In this document: in pieces, positions 1 through 13,499 of the stretch
Layout: each line of letters opens with the position of its first letter
Numbering within the stretch: position 1 is the stretch's first letter
DNA from: Alligator mississippiensis
Taxonomy: Eukaryota; Chordata; Crocodylia; Alligatoridae
Assembly (NCBI RefSeq): GCF_030867095.1
Contig: NC_081824.1
Coordinates: 89,087,882-89,151,881 of the forward strand
Direction of reading: 5' to 3'
DNA length: 64,000 bases
Notes under the pieces: generated by a model
The model's input: only the letters and a program-made list of their open reading frames with translations
Databases searched by the model: none
Told to the model about the DNA's origin: nothing
Program-made: the position numbers and the translations under genes

Positions 1-732
1 TAAGGGGCCAAGAGAATTGTCACCAATATAATTGTCACCAGTATGTGATGCCATCTGTGAGGCATGGGACATGGTGTAGGAGTGGTTTGGAGCCATGTAT
101 TATGCCGTTGGCATTGGGGCATTAAATGGGCAGCCTCCTGCCTATGAACTGCTTTTTAGGTACAACAAAGATGTGGCAGGTGAATCAGGTGGATGAACTG
201 CCCTAGACAGATGGGTGGGCGGATGTGACTGGCCTCAAGATGGCCCCCCTGTCACAATGTCATTCTTCTTAACATTAGCAGATCTCTTGCTTAGTAATAC
301 ATCATCCAGGTGTTTTTGACCTTACCCACAATATCATGACTTTTCTACCATGACTCAGATACATCAACTTTCTATAACCTCACCATGCTAAACGGATGTT
401 GAGTTCTTGCTTTCCCATATTTTTGGTATTTCATAACCAGAACAAGGCATAGGAGAAAACTGATTTTAAAACCAAATGAATCTATGTGTATATTTATCAT
501 TTCAACAGTATTAGCATGCCATAAAAATGGCCTAGGTCATCTAAACTTCATGACACCCTAGCCAGGTCCTGTGTCTGTACGAGTCTCTCTCTTTGCTTCT
601 TTCAACTTTCTTGCAAGATGTATATCCTTTAATTTATCACACGTTTACCCCCTATCTTTCTCAGTTATTTAAAACCGTATTTAGGTGCTGCTTCACCACA
701 AGTCGAAGCTGAATAGGTTGGTGTGCTACTCT
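1..732. other. No gene seen; AT-rich unique-looking DNA
   Basis: I find no coding signature, RNA gene or recognisable transposon here. The short open frames on either strand have no family features. Confidence 0.5.
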
Positions 733-1385
733 GGGCTGCATCCACATAAGCAGGGGCATGTGTTTGCAGCAGAACAAATAGTAATGGCACACATTTGTGC
801 CACTACTTTATGCTGCATATGGTTTGCAGCAGGACACATTGTCATGCTGTTCCTCTTCCCTAGCCTAAGTCTGCCTGCTCCCCTGTCTCCATGCTCTATG
901 AAGCCCATGTGCTGAGTCATCCTGTGCCCCAGTCAGCCACTCCCCAGTTGGCTGTGGTGCAGTGTGCATCAAGATAGGGGAGCAGGAAACCCTGGGCTAG
1001 CTGCTTCCTTGTCTCTGTGTGCCTCAATATGAGGGCTCTACTGCAGAGTCCCCACGTTGAAGTATGCAGAGACAGGGAAGCAGCCAGTCCAGAGCTGCCT
1101 TCTCTTGCATATCGAGTCACATTGTACCCCTAGGCTGCCAGTGCAAGCTCCCCTTTCTCTGCATTTGTCCCAGCAGATGGCACTCTGACATTCTTTGTGC
1201 TACATTTTTCTTTCTATTTGCTACCAGAAAATCAGCTCATAGTTTCACGTGCAACACTGCTCATGGTTTAACATGCATGGCTTAAACATCACATGGTTGA
1301 ACATGCAAAACATGCAGTTTGTGGCTCCAAAAAAACATTTGCATAGCCACAAATCTCACATGCTTGTACATCTGGATCCGGGCCC
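733..1385. repeat. MITE-like element with Harbinger-style ends
   Basis: The left end reads GGGCTGCATCCACATAAGC. The right end, read on the opposite strand, begins GGGCCCGGATCCAGATGTAC. Both then run into GCATGTG-type sequence. The shared GGG plus ACA/TGT-rich start resembles the other Harbinger-style termini in this window (22168, 23646, 29607, 31692). The interior is moderately GC-rich and has no conserved ORF. I could not confirm a target-site duplication, so the exact limits and superfamily are inferred. Confidence 0.4.
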
Positions 1386-2139
1386 AAAGAGCAAGCCAGA
1401 GTAATTAAGTCTAAAATAATCTGCTATTATTTTTAATGATCTTTTAATGTTTAAAAAGTCACTACTAGCCTGTTATTAGAATATATTTCCTCCTTCCAAA
1501 CTTAGGGAGGCAGGCTGGGCTACTCAAACTAACTGGAAAATAACAAAGTTCAGTTGAAGCCTAGAGAGCCCAACAGGCTGTTTAAAGTATACCAGTTTCT
1601 TATAGCCAACAGCACAGAAGGAGCATTTCATCCAGCCACCTTTGACTTCCTAGCACAAACAGCCAGGTACCTACTTATTGCTCTACAACTGCATGCCCAA
1701 AGCAAATTGCACCTCTAGAGCAGTAATGAAATGTGTAAATCTGTGTGCTACCAAACTCCTCGGGTGAAATATAAATCCCCATAAACCATGCAGAAACACA
1801 GTTCTTGTGATAGATCCAGATTCAGTCTAAGCTGAAAGAACCATTCAGAAAAGTACATATGCCTTCTATTTGCAAAGAAAACTGTCTTTAATGTTATTAT
1901 ATACAGGTAAGAAATTTTTCAGAACCACGTGGTAAGAATAATTAGAGAGCAAACAAATAGAACCAATGTTTGCGCTAAAGAAAATTGAGTGACTACATTG
2001 TACACTTTTGCTCAAATACCAAAATGATCTTGAAGTTTTGTGACTAACTCCACAGGCTGGTGAAAAGTAGAACAAAAATCATCATATTCCTGTGCAAGAA
2101 AAGTACTTTGTGCCTCTGATTCAGTTTTGAGGTCTTCTC
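1386..2139. other. No gene seen
   Basis: This stretch is AT-rich with scattered stops in all frames. I see no repeat family and no conserved motif. Confidence 0.45.
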
Positions 2140-2570
2140 AATAGGTTACCTACATATACAGTAGCTCAAGTAATTCAATTATCAGTGCCTTGCATGGCTC
2201 ATGCAATTCATGGATACTGTGCTGAAAAACAGACCAGCATTCGCTATATTCCAAGGACATATCATCAAAAGAAAGGCACAAGCTATGATATGGCCATATT
2301 CCCTAATGAATTAGGAATCATTAACTCTACTCATGTAGCTATTGTGTCAGCTGTAGACAATGAAGAAATCTGTTGAAACAGAAACTATTTTCATAACATG
2401 AATATGCAAATGCAAAAATATTATAACAAAAGAAGTTTCAAATTACCTGGGTTCTAGCTACAATCTTTTTATTGCCACAAGTTAGAAGTGAGACAGCATC
2501 ATAAATATTGGTAACAGATATTCCATAAGGTGTTTACTTAGAAATTCCAGCACTTGGCGAAGTCTGAGAG
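2140..2570 (+). pseudogene. Broken HARBI1-type (PIF/Harbinger) transposase fragment
   Basis: The plus strand encodes a short stretch typical of HARBI1-like DDE nucleases. The segment FPNELGIINSTHVAIVSA (about 2305-2358) lines up with the family's FPNVLGAIDCTHVAIRxP block, where the aspartate is the first catalytic residue. Here the D is replaced by N (IINSTH), so activity would be lost. It is followed by DNEEIC, an in-frame stop, and NRNYFHNMNMQ, matching the family's NRKxxHSxNxQ box. Farther on, near 2520-2550, LLRNSS may match the SF/YLRNS box after frame changes. Only the middle of a roughly 350-residue protein is visible. Several frame breaks mark it as an old relic. No terminal repeats could be assigned. 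Confidence 0.65.
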
Positions 2571-4980
2571 TTGTTCTCTTGAGGCTTGCCTATACAGAGA
2601 AATAAAGTAGAATGAGGTGTTCTGCAAAAGTTTATTCTCAAATAAAATGTGGCCATGTCTAGGGCACAACCTGAATGTGCCTGATAGTGGTGCACTGCGC
2701 TACCCCATATGTGCTACCTCCAGGTCCCCAAATCACAAGAATAGCCATATCTACATGATAAGAGAGTAAGTTATTTAGTTCTGCTGAATGACAGTGCCAA
2801 TTAGTCTACCCCAAGCATTACAAGACATAGACAACACCATAGGTAGAATAATTCATTTTTTCTTCTGTTTCAATAGAAAAAGAAAACCTGAGTGGGTTGG
2901 TAGATTTTCTCAAAAGGGAAGAGACATTTACCTTGAGACATCCATATTGTTTTATTTATAGACCTCATGTCTTCAGTTGTGCCTAATTATGTGAGAGACT
3001 CCTAAGGGTGATTATGAGCTGTTTGGAGCTGCAACTATCAGTTTGCTGATGATATTGAACTATAGTAGGTCAAACTCAACCCTATCATAAGTGGTTACAA
3101 CCCTGTAACAGCAGAGTTACACTAAGGCAAAATAAGTTTATTTTTCTTCTTAGACGCAAAGGTGAAACAGGGTGAATACTTGTACCTACAGCAAACAAAG
3201 TCATGCCTAAGTTCTGGGAATCTTAGTACATTTGCAATGCATTCAGTTGCTCAACAACTTGTGCCCATTTTTTTTGTTTGTTTGTTTAACAGGATCTAAT
3301 TCAGCAGAATGTAAATCTAGAGGAGCTCCCCTTAACTGCACCATAACCTAAATTAATCTTTTGTCCATATAGTTATTTTTTTTTTCATTTAGATCCTAGT
3401 TGGAGAAAGGCACATCTCTCAGAGTTACTGTCCTTCTCAAAGAAAAAAAAAATATTCTGAAAACTCTCAGTGGGCAATAGGTAATAGACTCCTTGATCTG
3501 AAATACAACAGAGGAGAAGGAAGAAAATTTGGGCTGGTTTCCTCTTAATGCTCAATTCCAGTCCCATTCAGTACTCTTTAACTTTCCTCTTTAACTTTAA
3601 CTTCTCTTTGACTTTCCTCTGGTCACTATGGACAATATATAGAAAGTGAGTTCCTGTGATTAACATTATTTAGAACTTCTGTAGACAATGTATGAACATC
3701 TATTGAAGAATAAACTGTAAAGAGCAGAAATAGTTTCCTTAAAAGTCTCTAAAGAAAGAGAAAATCTGATGACATCATTTGATTTTGTCATCAAAGCTAT
3801 TCTGAGTAATTTCATGAATGAAATCTATGTTCAGTGCACTTACAAAAAAAGCTAGACCTTTAATTACTCTAGATTATGACAAGTAGAGCATAGAAATATG
3901 ATGAGCATCAATAAAAAAATGACTTTCTTGTCCTTGTTCCATTTGCTTTCCTGGAAATTACATCTCTTGAGATTTGTGTTGGGAAATCAAGACTATGAGT
4001 GATTAGACACTATAGAATAGGTTCTGGGTATGTGACAGAGAGTGGATCTGCATTTGGCATTAAAAAGCTATTGGATAAAATTCATAAACAGAAGCACCAA
4101 GATCAGGAGCCATAATGCAGGCCTCATTCCATGTCAGGGAAGTGCTCTTTTCACTGGGCTACATAATGAAGATCCTTCTTCCGTATTACTCCTCTTTTGG
4201 GCCTACACTCATACACTCACGGCTACCCAGTAGGTCATTTTCTACAAGAGGGATGGAAGTTACTTTCAGTCCAACCCATTGTTTGGTGCTTAGGATAACT
4301 TTTTTTCCTGGGAAGTAGGATTCCACGTTTTTTGCTTATTAGCTCCATTTTCCTAAAATCTATCATCAAAATTCTCTATGAAAATTTAGTTATTGCAGTA
4401 ACAATAATATTGCTTTGTTTTTCTCAGGGAGTAAATTCAAGCTTTACCTTGAATTCCTAAGTAGAGTTAGCAGTGTTGCTTAGTCCTGCTTCTATTAGTA
4501 TCATAACACACACACATATACCCCAAATAATTTAGCTCAACAGTGAATCTGTATTCAGCAGAAGCACAGAGGACAGCGACAACATTTCTCATGAACTCTA
4601 AAGGGGCTGATCCCCGAAGGTCAACACTGCAGTTCCAAGTTTTACAATGTAGACTCTGACAAACTCATACTTTTATTTTTTTTTTTTGGCACATTGTTAT
4701 TTTATTAAGCCCACGGGATCAATTTTGGCTCATGGCTACACAAGGCAATGTGCCATAGAATTGACTGAGTAAAGTAAGGTTTTCACTTTATGTATACTGG
4801 GTTATATTTTAGCTCTTAATCTTTACTAATTGACTTAATCTCATTCCCTTTACCTTGTGAAAGAAATAATACATGAATTTCATTGTAACAATAATAATTA
4901 CTTGTACAACAAAATAAATTTCCACATAATATGGTTATTCTGACAACAAGAAAGAGGCATTTTTACTAGTAATTACTTGG

Positions 4981-4982
<2 letters not shown>
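2571..4982. other. No gene seen
   Basis: AT-rich sequence with homopolymer A and T runs and a short TTTG run near 3277-3290. Nothing resembles an exon or a classified transposon. Confidence 0.45.

Positions 4983-5024
<42 letters not shown>
4983..5024. repeat. (TA)n microsatellite
   Basis: About 42 bases of alternating T and A, broken once by a C near 5012. It is a self-complementary, low-melting tract that could extrude a hairpin and is likely length-polymorphic. Confidence 0.9.
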
Positions 5025-8000
5025 TCTTAATTTTCAAGATTCTTATTTTTTTCACTCTAATAGTCTTTTATGAGTTTTAGGTTCCGCTTTCCAACAGTAC
5101 ATTGATTAGGGTTTTATATTTAATTAAAAAGTGCCTGATGTTTATGTCAGATTACATTGACTGGCTTCATCAAACCTATTTTAGTCGTTAGTGGTGTCTC
5201 ATTTTAAGTCAGCTTAATGCTTGACTTTTTAAATAAGGGCACTAATCAACTCTCCTGGAGAAACAAGATGTTAGCTGATTCAATTTTTTCAGCTTTCAAA
5301 ACAGAGTAAATATGAGCCTGAAATGATCTATTCTAGTAGCAAATTATGCTGGCAATTTCCCTTGAGAGACAGCTGACAGGTGCCAATCAGATCTGCAAAA
5401 TGTTGTTTTTGTTTGGCTGCTCAGGATTGTATCTCTTGGGAATTCACAACAACTAGAGAGAACATTAACTTTGACACATCAAATTACTAATTTTCCTCTA
5501 CTTTACAGCAAAGATTTTACAAAAAAAAACAAAAAACAAAACAAAAAAAAAAACAGAAAAGAAAAGAGAGAACAATACCAAACAAGTAGTGTTTCAAAGA
5601 ATTAAACATTTTCCAATATCCTGTTAGGATGCAATGGCTTTGTTTGTACTTAATTCTAGAGCACTGATAGTTTAGGTTGAGACAGAATGAAAAATATTAT
5701 GGGCAGATATATATTTTATATTTGGTAAACCCACACTGCAATTTATATTTAGCTTTATTGACATCTGGGATAACACAATTAAAAAAAACAAAGATGGAAA
5801 AAGAAAAGGTTCACTTCTTTTGTCTACTGTTCTACCAAAAAAGAAAAAAAAAGTGTTAGTGGGAAGTAAACTTATTCAGGAAAATGAAATATTATAAGTA
5901 TTCTGTAATATCGATTTTGAGGGTGGAAACATTCATCCTGAGAACAGGTCATGCTCAGTTAAAATAACACACATTACTGTGATAATCAGAGTTCTTGTAC
6001 TGTTTACTGCTGTGGCCATGTTCTACCATCTTTACATTAAGTGGGACACTGTGCTGAGGTCCATTATTTTGGCAGGACACATCTGAAATAAGGCAATATA
6101 CATTTTGAGTAAAGATGTGTGATCAGGCACTGGATCAGTAACACTTCAGTACCAACACTTGATATAATCTTTATAGGATCATCTAACAAATGCCTGCTTT
6201 CTCTTCCTTTGAGCCCTCCCTTCTTCTTCATTATTAATATTCTTTGCTTTCTCCTGCTCTTGGATTGTCATCCTCTGGTTTTGCTCATATTTGTTTTATT
6301 TCAGCTCCTCAGGATAGGAACTGTGTCTTTGTTTCCATACAGCACCATTTAAAAATAATAGAAAATAAAGGGAATGATATTCAAAGATTCAGACTTTTAT
6401 TGATGTTTATTTGGGATTAAATGCCTACCTAATATTTGAAAATCTCCCTCATATGTATTGTAGTAGTTATATCCAATCCTAACCAACCTGCTTGCTGCAA
6501 TTTCAGAAAATGTGTGAATAATAGGGTTTTTTTTTACCTTGTTCTTTTACCTTCTTTTTGTGTTGTGTGTTCAGTTCACTGAGTCAGGAGCCACTTTAAT
6601 GAAGTGGTTTCTTTATACCAACAGCACTCAGCCATGAGAATCCTTTCCCCACTCTCTTTAAAACACCACCCATCTCTGGCTATATGTAAAAGGGGTATCC
6701 TGAAGGGCAGCTGAGTTACAGCCTACCCCTTAAAGATATACAATCCTCACATAGTGACAGTGGAAATACATCAAGGGATAACACTCTTTCAGTAGCAGCT
6801 TTACAGTGTCATTCTGTGGTTGCTGAACATTGGCTCTTCACATGGGGTGGGACAGAACCTTGCACCTACTGAATGACCATATCAGACTAAATGCAGTATA
6901 TTATGATCCCTAGGTTCACTGAAATGGCACTAAGATCATGATATCTCCTAATCTCACAATATAAAGAGGAAGGGCATTTCTCCTTGCCTAGGTGACATTT
7001 AGTCATCTGAGGAAAATTGTAAAGGGGCTATATTGTCAGAAACCATTTTATATATCACTGTGCCAGACCCTCATCTGAGTGTGGAAGAAGCAAGGAGCAT
7101 CATGACTCATAAAACTAAGGGGGGGACGGGGGGAGATAATTCATCTCAATCACACCGTAAAATCAATAGACAGGAACTGAAAACTTGTCCCCACTCTGTT
7201 TTAAATATTATATCTACATTTAATTGTTTTAAATATTATATCTACATTTCCAGATGTTGTATGAATTGCATAAGAGATTCAACAAGGCTTGAAGACTATA
7301 TTGTCCCAGTGGAGTGAAAGAGTGACCTACAAAGTAGGAATAATGAAAATAAAGCACAGAACTCATCCAGATATTCCCATCTTCATACTCCAGCTGTGAT
7401 ACAGGTACTCACTGAATCAAACTGTATACATTTTACCATCAGACATCAGACTGATGTTTCTTGTGCCTGTGTTTGTGAACAGAACCCATGTCACTCTGAG
7501 GTTTAGGTAAAACAAACAACTGTATGCATTTTCTGCTGCATAGTGACACATCAATATAATTTTCTAATTTAGGGGAAAATCAAATAGTAGGTGTCGGGAG
7601 ATAACAAAACCAAACACTTCAACAATATGAGAATGAGCAGAAAGTCCCAAAGAAAGAAGTTTCTGTACATTCCCTTTTTATTCCAACTTCAGTTATAGAA
7701 TTAATAAGTAAAGCATATTATCTGAAAGGAGACATTAACCTTTCCCTTTTACCTTGCCAAATGAAAACATACTTATCAAGAAACACTCTCTAATCCTTCA
7801 TACCTGATACCCTTATGTGCTGCATACAGGCTTTCATTGAACTCTGTATCTTTTTAGCCATATCATCATTCCTGAACTTGAAAATTCTTGGCATAAATCA
7901 TTGAAAGGATGACATTATTTACATCTGTGCTGACATCTTTGAAGAGGCTACTTAACAAGTGGACTTTGACTTGCTTTTCAATCTAACTTCTGGGGTGTTT

Positions 8001-8280
8001 TATAAGAATGCAAAGTGACTTTCATCTTGAGATAAGTGAAACAAGTAAATGCCACATGACCATTGATATTACAACTAAATATGTTTGGTGTTTTAGAGAA
8101 GGCCACAGCACTTAAATGCTATACAAGGTAGACATGAATGTCTGAACAGTAAACTGAAGATATTGAAAACAGCTGTGCCTTGAAATCAGGTTAGGCAACT
8201 AAAATATTTAACATAGCTTCAAGAGGAAAAGGTTCAGTGATTGATTCCACATACAACATGGAAAGTTTGAGCTGACACTA
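5025..8280. other. No gene seen
   Basis: AT-rich sequence. It holds an A-rich run (5519-5565), a 28-bp-period tandem duplication (7198-7249, listed separately) and a short G-rich run near 7121-7133. No coding or structural RNA signature is visible. Confidence 0.45.
7198..7249. repeat. Two-copy 24-bp direct repeat
   Basis: A 24-base unit beginning GTTTTAAATATTATATCTAC occurs at 7198-7221 and again, without mismatch, at 7226-7249. The four bases AATT separate the copies. Perfect identity in AT-rich DNA suggests a recent replication-slippage duplication. Confidence 0.9.
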
Positions 8281-9290
8281 CAAGGTTCCCAGCCAAGCTT
8301 GCCATTAGGCTCCAACCTCCTCACTTTCACTTTCAGGATCTCTGGGTCCTGCCCCCTCACCGCTATCTTGTCTGCCATGACTTGACATTATAGGTTCTTC
8401 AGGAGGCTGCCCCAGGAAGCAGTTGCAGGCTTTGGGGTAGGTCCCTGTCTGAACTCAGGCCCTTCAGGGTTTGGCTCACTTTTACTCTGTCTGGGTCCTG
8501 CAGCCTGTGGTCCACCACACAAGGACCCTAAATTATTGAATCCTAGCTCAAGCTGAGTCCTCTGTGGGCTGTGGGCCATTTAGCGCCTAGGTCCCCTTTG
8601 CTGGAGTGGAGTTTACATTCCCCCACAGTCTTGCTACCAGATACTCAGTCCCCTGACATGCCTCAGTCTTCCCTGTTGCAATGTATTTGGGCTTGTGCCC
8701 ACATGTAACACCCCAGAGTGCAAGCCCCCTAGGAGTGCTCTAAACTGAATGCCTCTGTTGATCCCTATTGGCCCCCAATCCAGCCCTTAGAGCCATTCCA
8801 GTCCTTCAGTTCAAACATAAATCAAAGTATGAGTATCTTGTCCCAAGCACAAGGCTTTTCAATCACAATCTTCCCTCTCAGGGTTAATTCTCATCCCAGG
8901 GTAACACAAATGCAAAAAGGTACAAATTATGTATCAAATGTCACTTGCAGTATAGGGTCTCTTCAGCCCTTCTGTGGTGCACAGTCCTTTCCTTCAGACA
9001 TTCCTTGCCTCTAGGCTGTCCTTTCTTTCATGCAGTCCAGACTGGCTTTCCCCCAGAGCTCTGCCTCTGGCAGTTCATACAGTCAGACTGCCTCTTCTGG
9101 GCTAAGCTTTTGAGCTTCTCTCTGGGTTACCTGACCCTCAACTTCTGCCCCAGGCCTACCATTCACTTTCTATATACTGTCTGTGGTAGGTGGCCATCTA
9201 ATTTAGGTCCCTGTTACCATTAAGTCTGCTCAAAGAGGCTGGGCTGGCCAGTGGGCCCTGGGCTCCCTCCCCCTTCTAAATAATGAGGCA
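8281..9290. other. GC-richer block, unclassified, probably an old transposon
   Basis: Base composition shifts sharply against the AT-rich flanks, with many CCC and CTG-rich words and no conserved ORF. The phrase GTGGTCCACCAC near 8509-8520 recurs near 13290-13301, in another unclassified GC-rich block. That hints at one interspersed family, but the rest of the two blocks did not align by eye. I cannot name the family. Confidence 0.35.
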
Positions 9291-9887
9291 GGGTCCCTAT
9301 TACTGTACATAGCAATGTTTCCTTTTGAACTACAGTGTGTCTATTGACACATTAACAATATGCTTAGTAGGATTCCACAAGCATTATGATTTTTTTAAGT
9401 GTGATCTTTTGACTAAAAATAGATAGGGTTCAACTGGTGCTGCAGGAGAGATCAAATAATTTTGTAAGCAGTAAATGTTACAAGTAGGCAAGCCTTATTC
9501 ACGTTTTTGTAATACTTAAGATCTCTTGAAGTTAAAGTTCTACAGGAACTAGGAAGATGTAGTGGCAAACTGAGACATGGTGTAACTTTACATATTGAGA
9601 AGCAGTTTTGTAAATAAAAGCCTACAGTGGTAAGAAAGACGGTATGGTATACAGCAAAACCTAACACTTGAACTTACATTGATTTAAATGTAATCTAGGC
9701 CAAAAGATACACCATTGTCTGTATTTGTCTCTTGCTTTATACAACACTGAACATCTTCCTGGTGTTCACAAAATAATAATTTTACAAGTAAATAAACATG
9801 ATATAGCTTATTTATTTTGCACTTATTGATTGCTCTATCATAAAGGACACCATCTTTTCAATTAAGGTAAGTATAAGCATTCCATAA

Positions 9888-10390
9888 GTTAGGGACATGT
9901 AAATGTCCCAGTGTGCAAGTGTTCACAGGGTTTAGGTCATCATAAAAAATGACAAGCCTGATCAAAAGTTAGTTCATGTCAGAGATTAACTCACTTTAGA
10001 TTGGCTAGGGGTTGACCTGATCTAGTAAGAGTTAACCCAGGCTAGTGAACACTTGCACATATTCACAACAGCCCCAGCACTTAGATAGCTCAGGTGTTTT
10101 ACCCAACCCTGACACTCTCTGACCCTAACTGGGCTATTTTTACCCCTCTTATTTCTCCTGCCCCCATACTGGATAGCCCCTCTCTCCAGAAACATCCCTC
10201 CCACCTAATTCTACCAAGAACATTTACTTGCCTTTGGTGGCTCTCCCCTGCTTTACTTGCCTTTGGATGCCTGAACCTCCTCCTGGCAATCAGTGAATAC
10301 TTGCATACAGGGATCCCAACTCAGGTCTTTGCTGCCTAAACTAAGCTGCCTAAACCTGAGCCAGGTCCCAGGATGCTTGTCATCACACTG
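9888..10390. repeat. MITE family, copy 1 (paralogue of 22168-22809)
   Basis: This block shares ordered sequence with 22168-22809: AAGCCTGATC followed by AAAGTTAGTT, the GTTAACCCAG/CTAGTGAAC stretch, ACAGCCCCAG and GGGCTATTTTTA. It opens with TTAGGGACATGTAAATGTCC, close to the TTAGGGTATGTACAAG start of copy 2. The TTAGGG start fits Harbinger-type ends that sit next to TTA/TAA targets. No ORF is shared between the copies, so it is presumably non-autonomous. The right limit is approximate. Confidence 0.55.
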
Positions 10391-10894
10391 AGTCTGCAGA
10401 TTTTAGCATGTAAATGTTGTAGTATATTCAATGCTACCATTTTCATTGGTAGCACAGAACACTATATGGGTTGACTAGAAAGTAAAATTAACCTCCAAGT
10501 TGTGCAGTGTATGAATGCCTTCAGTGACTTGCTCAAGATCCTACAGAAAGCCTGTTCCAGAACTGGGACTTGCATATGTCTCCGGCATATGTCTTCATCT
10601 CATACTAGATAACCATCTCTCTCCATAAAAGCCAGACAATGACTCTAAAGGTCATACCAACTCAAGAGGATGAGGATACTCAACAAGGAGTAGTTCCTGA
10701 AACAAGTATGCCTCTGATGACAAAATAAAGAGAGAGAAGGTATGTTGAGAGTATTGGAAGGAAAATTTTAAGGAATTGGAACAGCTAAATATTCAGTAAT
10801 ACAGCCTAGGTCTTCCCCAATCTACTGTTCAGAGTGAAAAAAGAGTCGGGTACTTCCTCTTCCCTGACCCTTCTGAAATAAGTACTGCATTTAC

Positions 10895-11030
10895 ATAAAT
10901 CCAAGACAACTTCAATTTTAAAACAACTAGACAATAATATAAAAATACATGATAAAAACATATATATCATTTTCCATGTATAGAATATAAGTATTAGGGG
11001 GTTGTCTTAAATTCATCCTCCAGAGCAGGG
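10895..11030. repeat. Unclassified interspersed repeat, copy 1
   Basis: The stretch from AAATCCAAGACAAC to GTCTTAAATTCATCC matches 11683-11815 in the same orientation with moderate divergence. The flanking G-rich segment (11055-11110) is not shared. It may be the end of a MITE, but no terminal inverted repeat was established. Confidence 0.5.
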
Positions 11031-11682
11031 CTGGAGCTGGTGCCATGATAGAAGGTAAGCAACAATAGGCGGGGGAGGAAAGGGGCAAAGGGGAGGTTGC
11101 AGGGGGGGGGCAGGTGACAAGGGAGGTAGTTGGGTGAGACTGACTCTAACACTGAGCCCAGGTTGGGGCAGGAGCCAAATCTGCAGCAGCTACCTCCCCC
11201 TGTCCCACTTGTGCTTGAATCTAAGACTATGGACCCCCAATGTTGAGGGGGGGGTGGAGAATCTTGTCTTTGATTTATGTAAATACTGTACTTCTGATGT
11301 AGGTGCTAAACTGACTCCCACGTATTTAAGGGAAAATGAGCAACAGTTCTATTTGACTCTTGTCATAAAACACACAGGGAGGAAGGTCTCTTATGCTTTT
11401 CCTACTTCACCAAGCATTTTCTAAGTGTTGAATATGTTCATACATGACATGTTGTAAATTGGATTCCAAAGAAAATAAAAGTAGCAGATTTAGAAAAGGG
11501 TATTTCTAACTAGAGCAGTAAAATTGGGCTCTAGGTCAGTGCTGTATTCTAGAGTGGCCACAGTTACTAGTCTTGAAAGGATGAGAGTAGTTAAATAGAA
11601 AGGGTATGTTTTTTTTGTCAGTGCAAAAGTGCCCCAGAGAGATGTACCTTCCTTTAAAAAAGGCTCATAATCACAATGTTTA

Positions 11683-11815
11683 CCCAAATCCAAGATGACT
11701 TTGAATTTAAGACAACATGTCAATAATGAAATTATATACATGGAAAATTATAAACGTATTACAACTATCCATATATAGAAACTATTTAGTGGAAGATTAT
11801 CTTAAATTCATCCCC
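11683..11815. repeat. Unclassified interspersed repeat, copy 2
   Basis: Paralogue of 10895-11030, running from AAATCCAAGATGAC to TCTTAAATTCATCC. The two direct copies lie about 790 bases apart. They could be two insertions or the two ends of one element. Confidence 0.5.
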
Positions 11816-12369
11816 TCATTGCTGTGGTGGGAAAAGCAGCAGCGGGAATTGAGGGGCCAGACCCCCATCCCTTGTCTCTTGCTACTTGCCCCCTTTAAGC
11901 CTATCACTTCCCCGCTGCCCGCTGTGACTGTGCCTGTCTCCCCCTAAAGTGTCATAATATGGCTCTAGTTTTGAGAATTTCCCAATAATTCAAAACAGAT
12001 GAATTTAGAGGGGGGAGAGGGAGAATTTGTGATTAGGAATGCTTTAAATGCAGCTAAACATATGATAAATTCTCTAATAATGAAATTAAGAAAGAAAAAG
12101 CCCTCTAAATATCCTCTGCCCAGGGAAATCACAGACATCTTTAATTTAAGAAGGAAAATTAGCATATGTAGAGAATTTTGATATTATAGTTGTAGTAGAA
12201 AAGATTTTTTTAAATCAAGAGATTATAATGGGTACCAATGCTTAAGCTTCAGGGTAAAGCCTATCCCTTAATTAATGGGATCAGCAAGAAAATTTTTGTG
12301 ATTTTTTTTTCATAATTGCTGGATGTTTATTTTTAATACTTTTAAAATAAAACCTCTGGTACTGTTCAC

Positions 12370-12830
12370 TAGGGCTGTGTAAAATACCTGTGTTTCATTT
12401 TGGTTACGGATTTGGCATTTCAATGGGACAGTAATTCAAATTGCTGTTTCATTTTGTTTCAGATGAAACTGTTTCAAGTTTTGATGCTGTTTCAACTCTG
12501 TTTCGGTGTTTCAGCCATAGGCTATAATAGGGAATAACTAAAATGACTATAACTTTGTCATTTCTTGCCTGCTTCTGAAGAACATTGCAGACGTGGTAGC
12601 TCCTGTTGAGGCCATGAAACCTGCCAAGTTTCAAGGAGATAGGTTCAGGGGTTTCTGGAAAAGTGCACCTCAGGGTGCTGACAAGCAAAACTAATGATGT
12701 GTGACTTTGTGTGTGTGTGTGTTAAGGTGGAGCAGGGTGAAAACAGCAGGCATGGTAGCCCCTGCTGAGGCCATGAAGTCTTCCAAGGTTCAAAGAGATA
12801 GGTTCAGGGGAAACTGCACTTTGTCACAGA
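12370..12830. repeat. hAT-like MITE fragment with internal duplication
   Basis: It begins TAGGGCTGTGTAAAATACC, similar to the end TAGGGTTGTGTGAAATGG of the element at 20659-21590 (minus strand). TTTCATTTTG-type words follow in both. Inside, a segment from GGTAGC to GGTTCAGGGG occurs near 12595-12650 and again near 12753-12808, about 155 bases apart. A GTGTGTGT run (12709-12722) separates the copies. The right terminus was not found. Confidence 0.45.
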
Positions 12831-13499
12831 GTAGGGTACCTAGAGATGGCTGCGATACCACTACGGCCCTGTGGCTGTGCCTCCTCTGCCCTGTGGGCAC
12901 CTTCTCTTCTCTCCTGCCACCACACCTTGTTGGAAAAGATATTAGATAGGGAGACTGCCTTTGGGCTTCGTCTCAGTCATGGTCCTGATGGACCCCACTA
13001 AACCCTGTAGATTATTGGACCCCTTGCTGGGACCCACTCTAAGTAGGTGCCTCAAGGGAACACACTAAGCCTTATGGACTAGATTTGTGGTTCCAACTAC
13101 CCCTTACCATTCCCCATGCCTCACAGATAGTATGTCGATATTGTCCCTGTAATGGGGTCTTGGTCTCACACTACCTTCTATTTTTGCTGGGTTCTCTATG
13201 CCCCTGTCACTGAGCCCTCACTGGCACTGGGGCCTCTACATGGCACGGTAGTGTGCCCCAATGAGGCCTCCTTCTCTACAGCCTCAGGGTGGTCCACCAC
13301 TTTAAATAACAAAAAGTAAGCAGCACAGTAGCACTAACATCTCAGGCAGCCAAACTATCACAGAGCCTTTCTTTCCTTTCATATAGGAGCTTCTTCTCCA
13401 GCAGCTGCCAGAGAACTCTCCCTGCCAGACCCAGCCCTGGGGCTTAGATGTGCCTAGGACCCTGCCTCCTTCTGGTCAGCTGACTGGGGCAGGTGCTAG
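12831..13499. other. GC-richer unclassified block
   Basis: CCC/CTG-rich DNA without ORF conservation. It is transposon-like by composition and shares the GTGGTCCACCAC phrase with 8281-9290. No family could be assigned. Confidence 0.35.
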
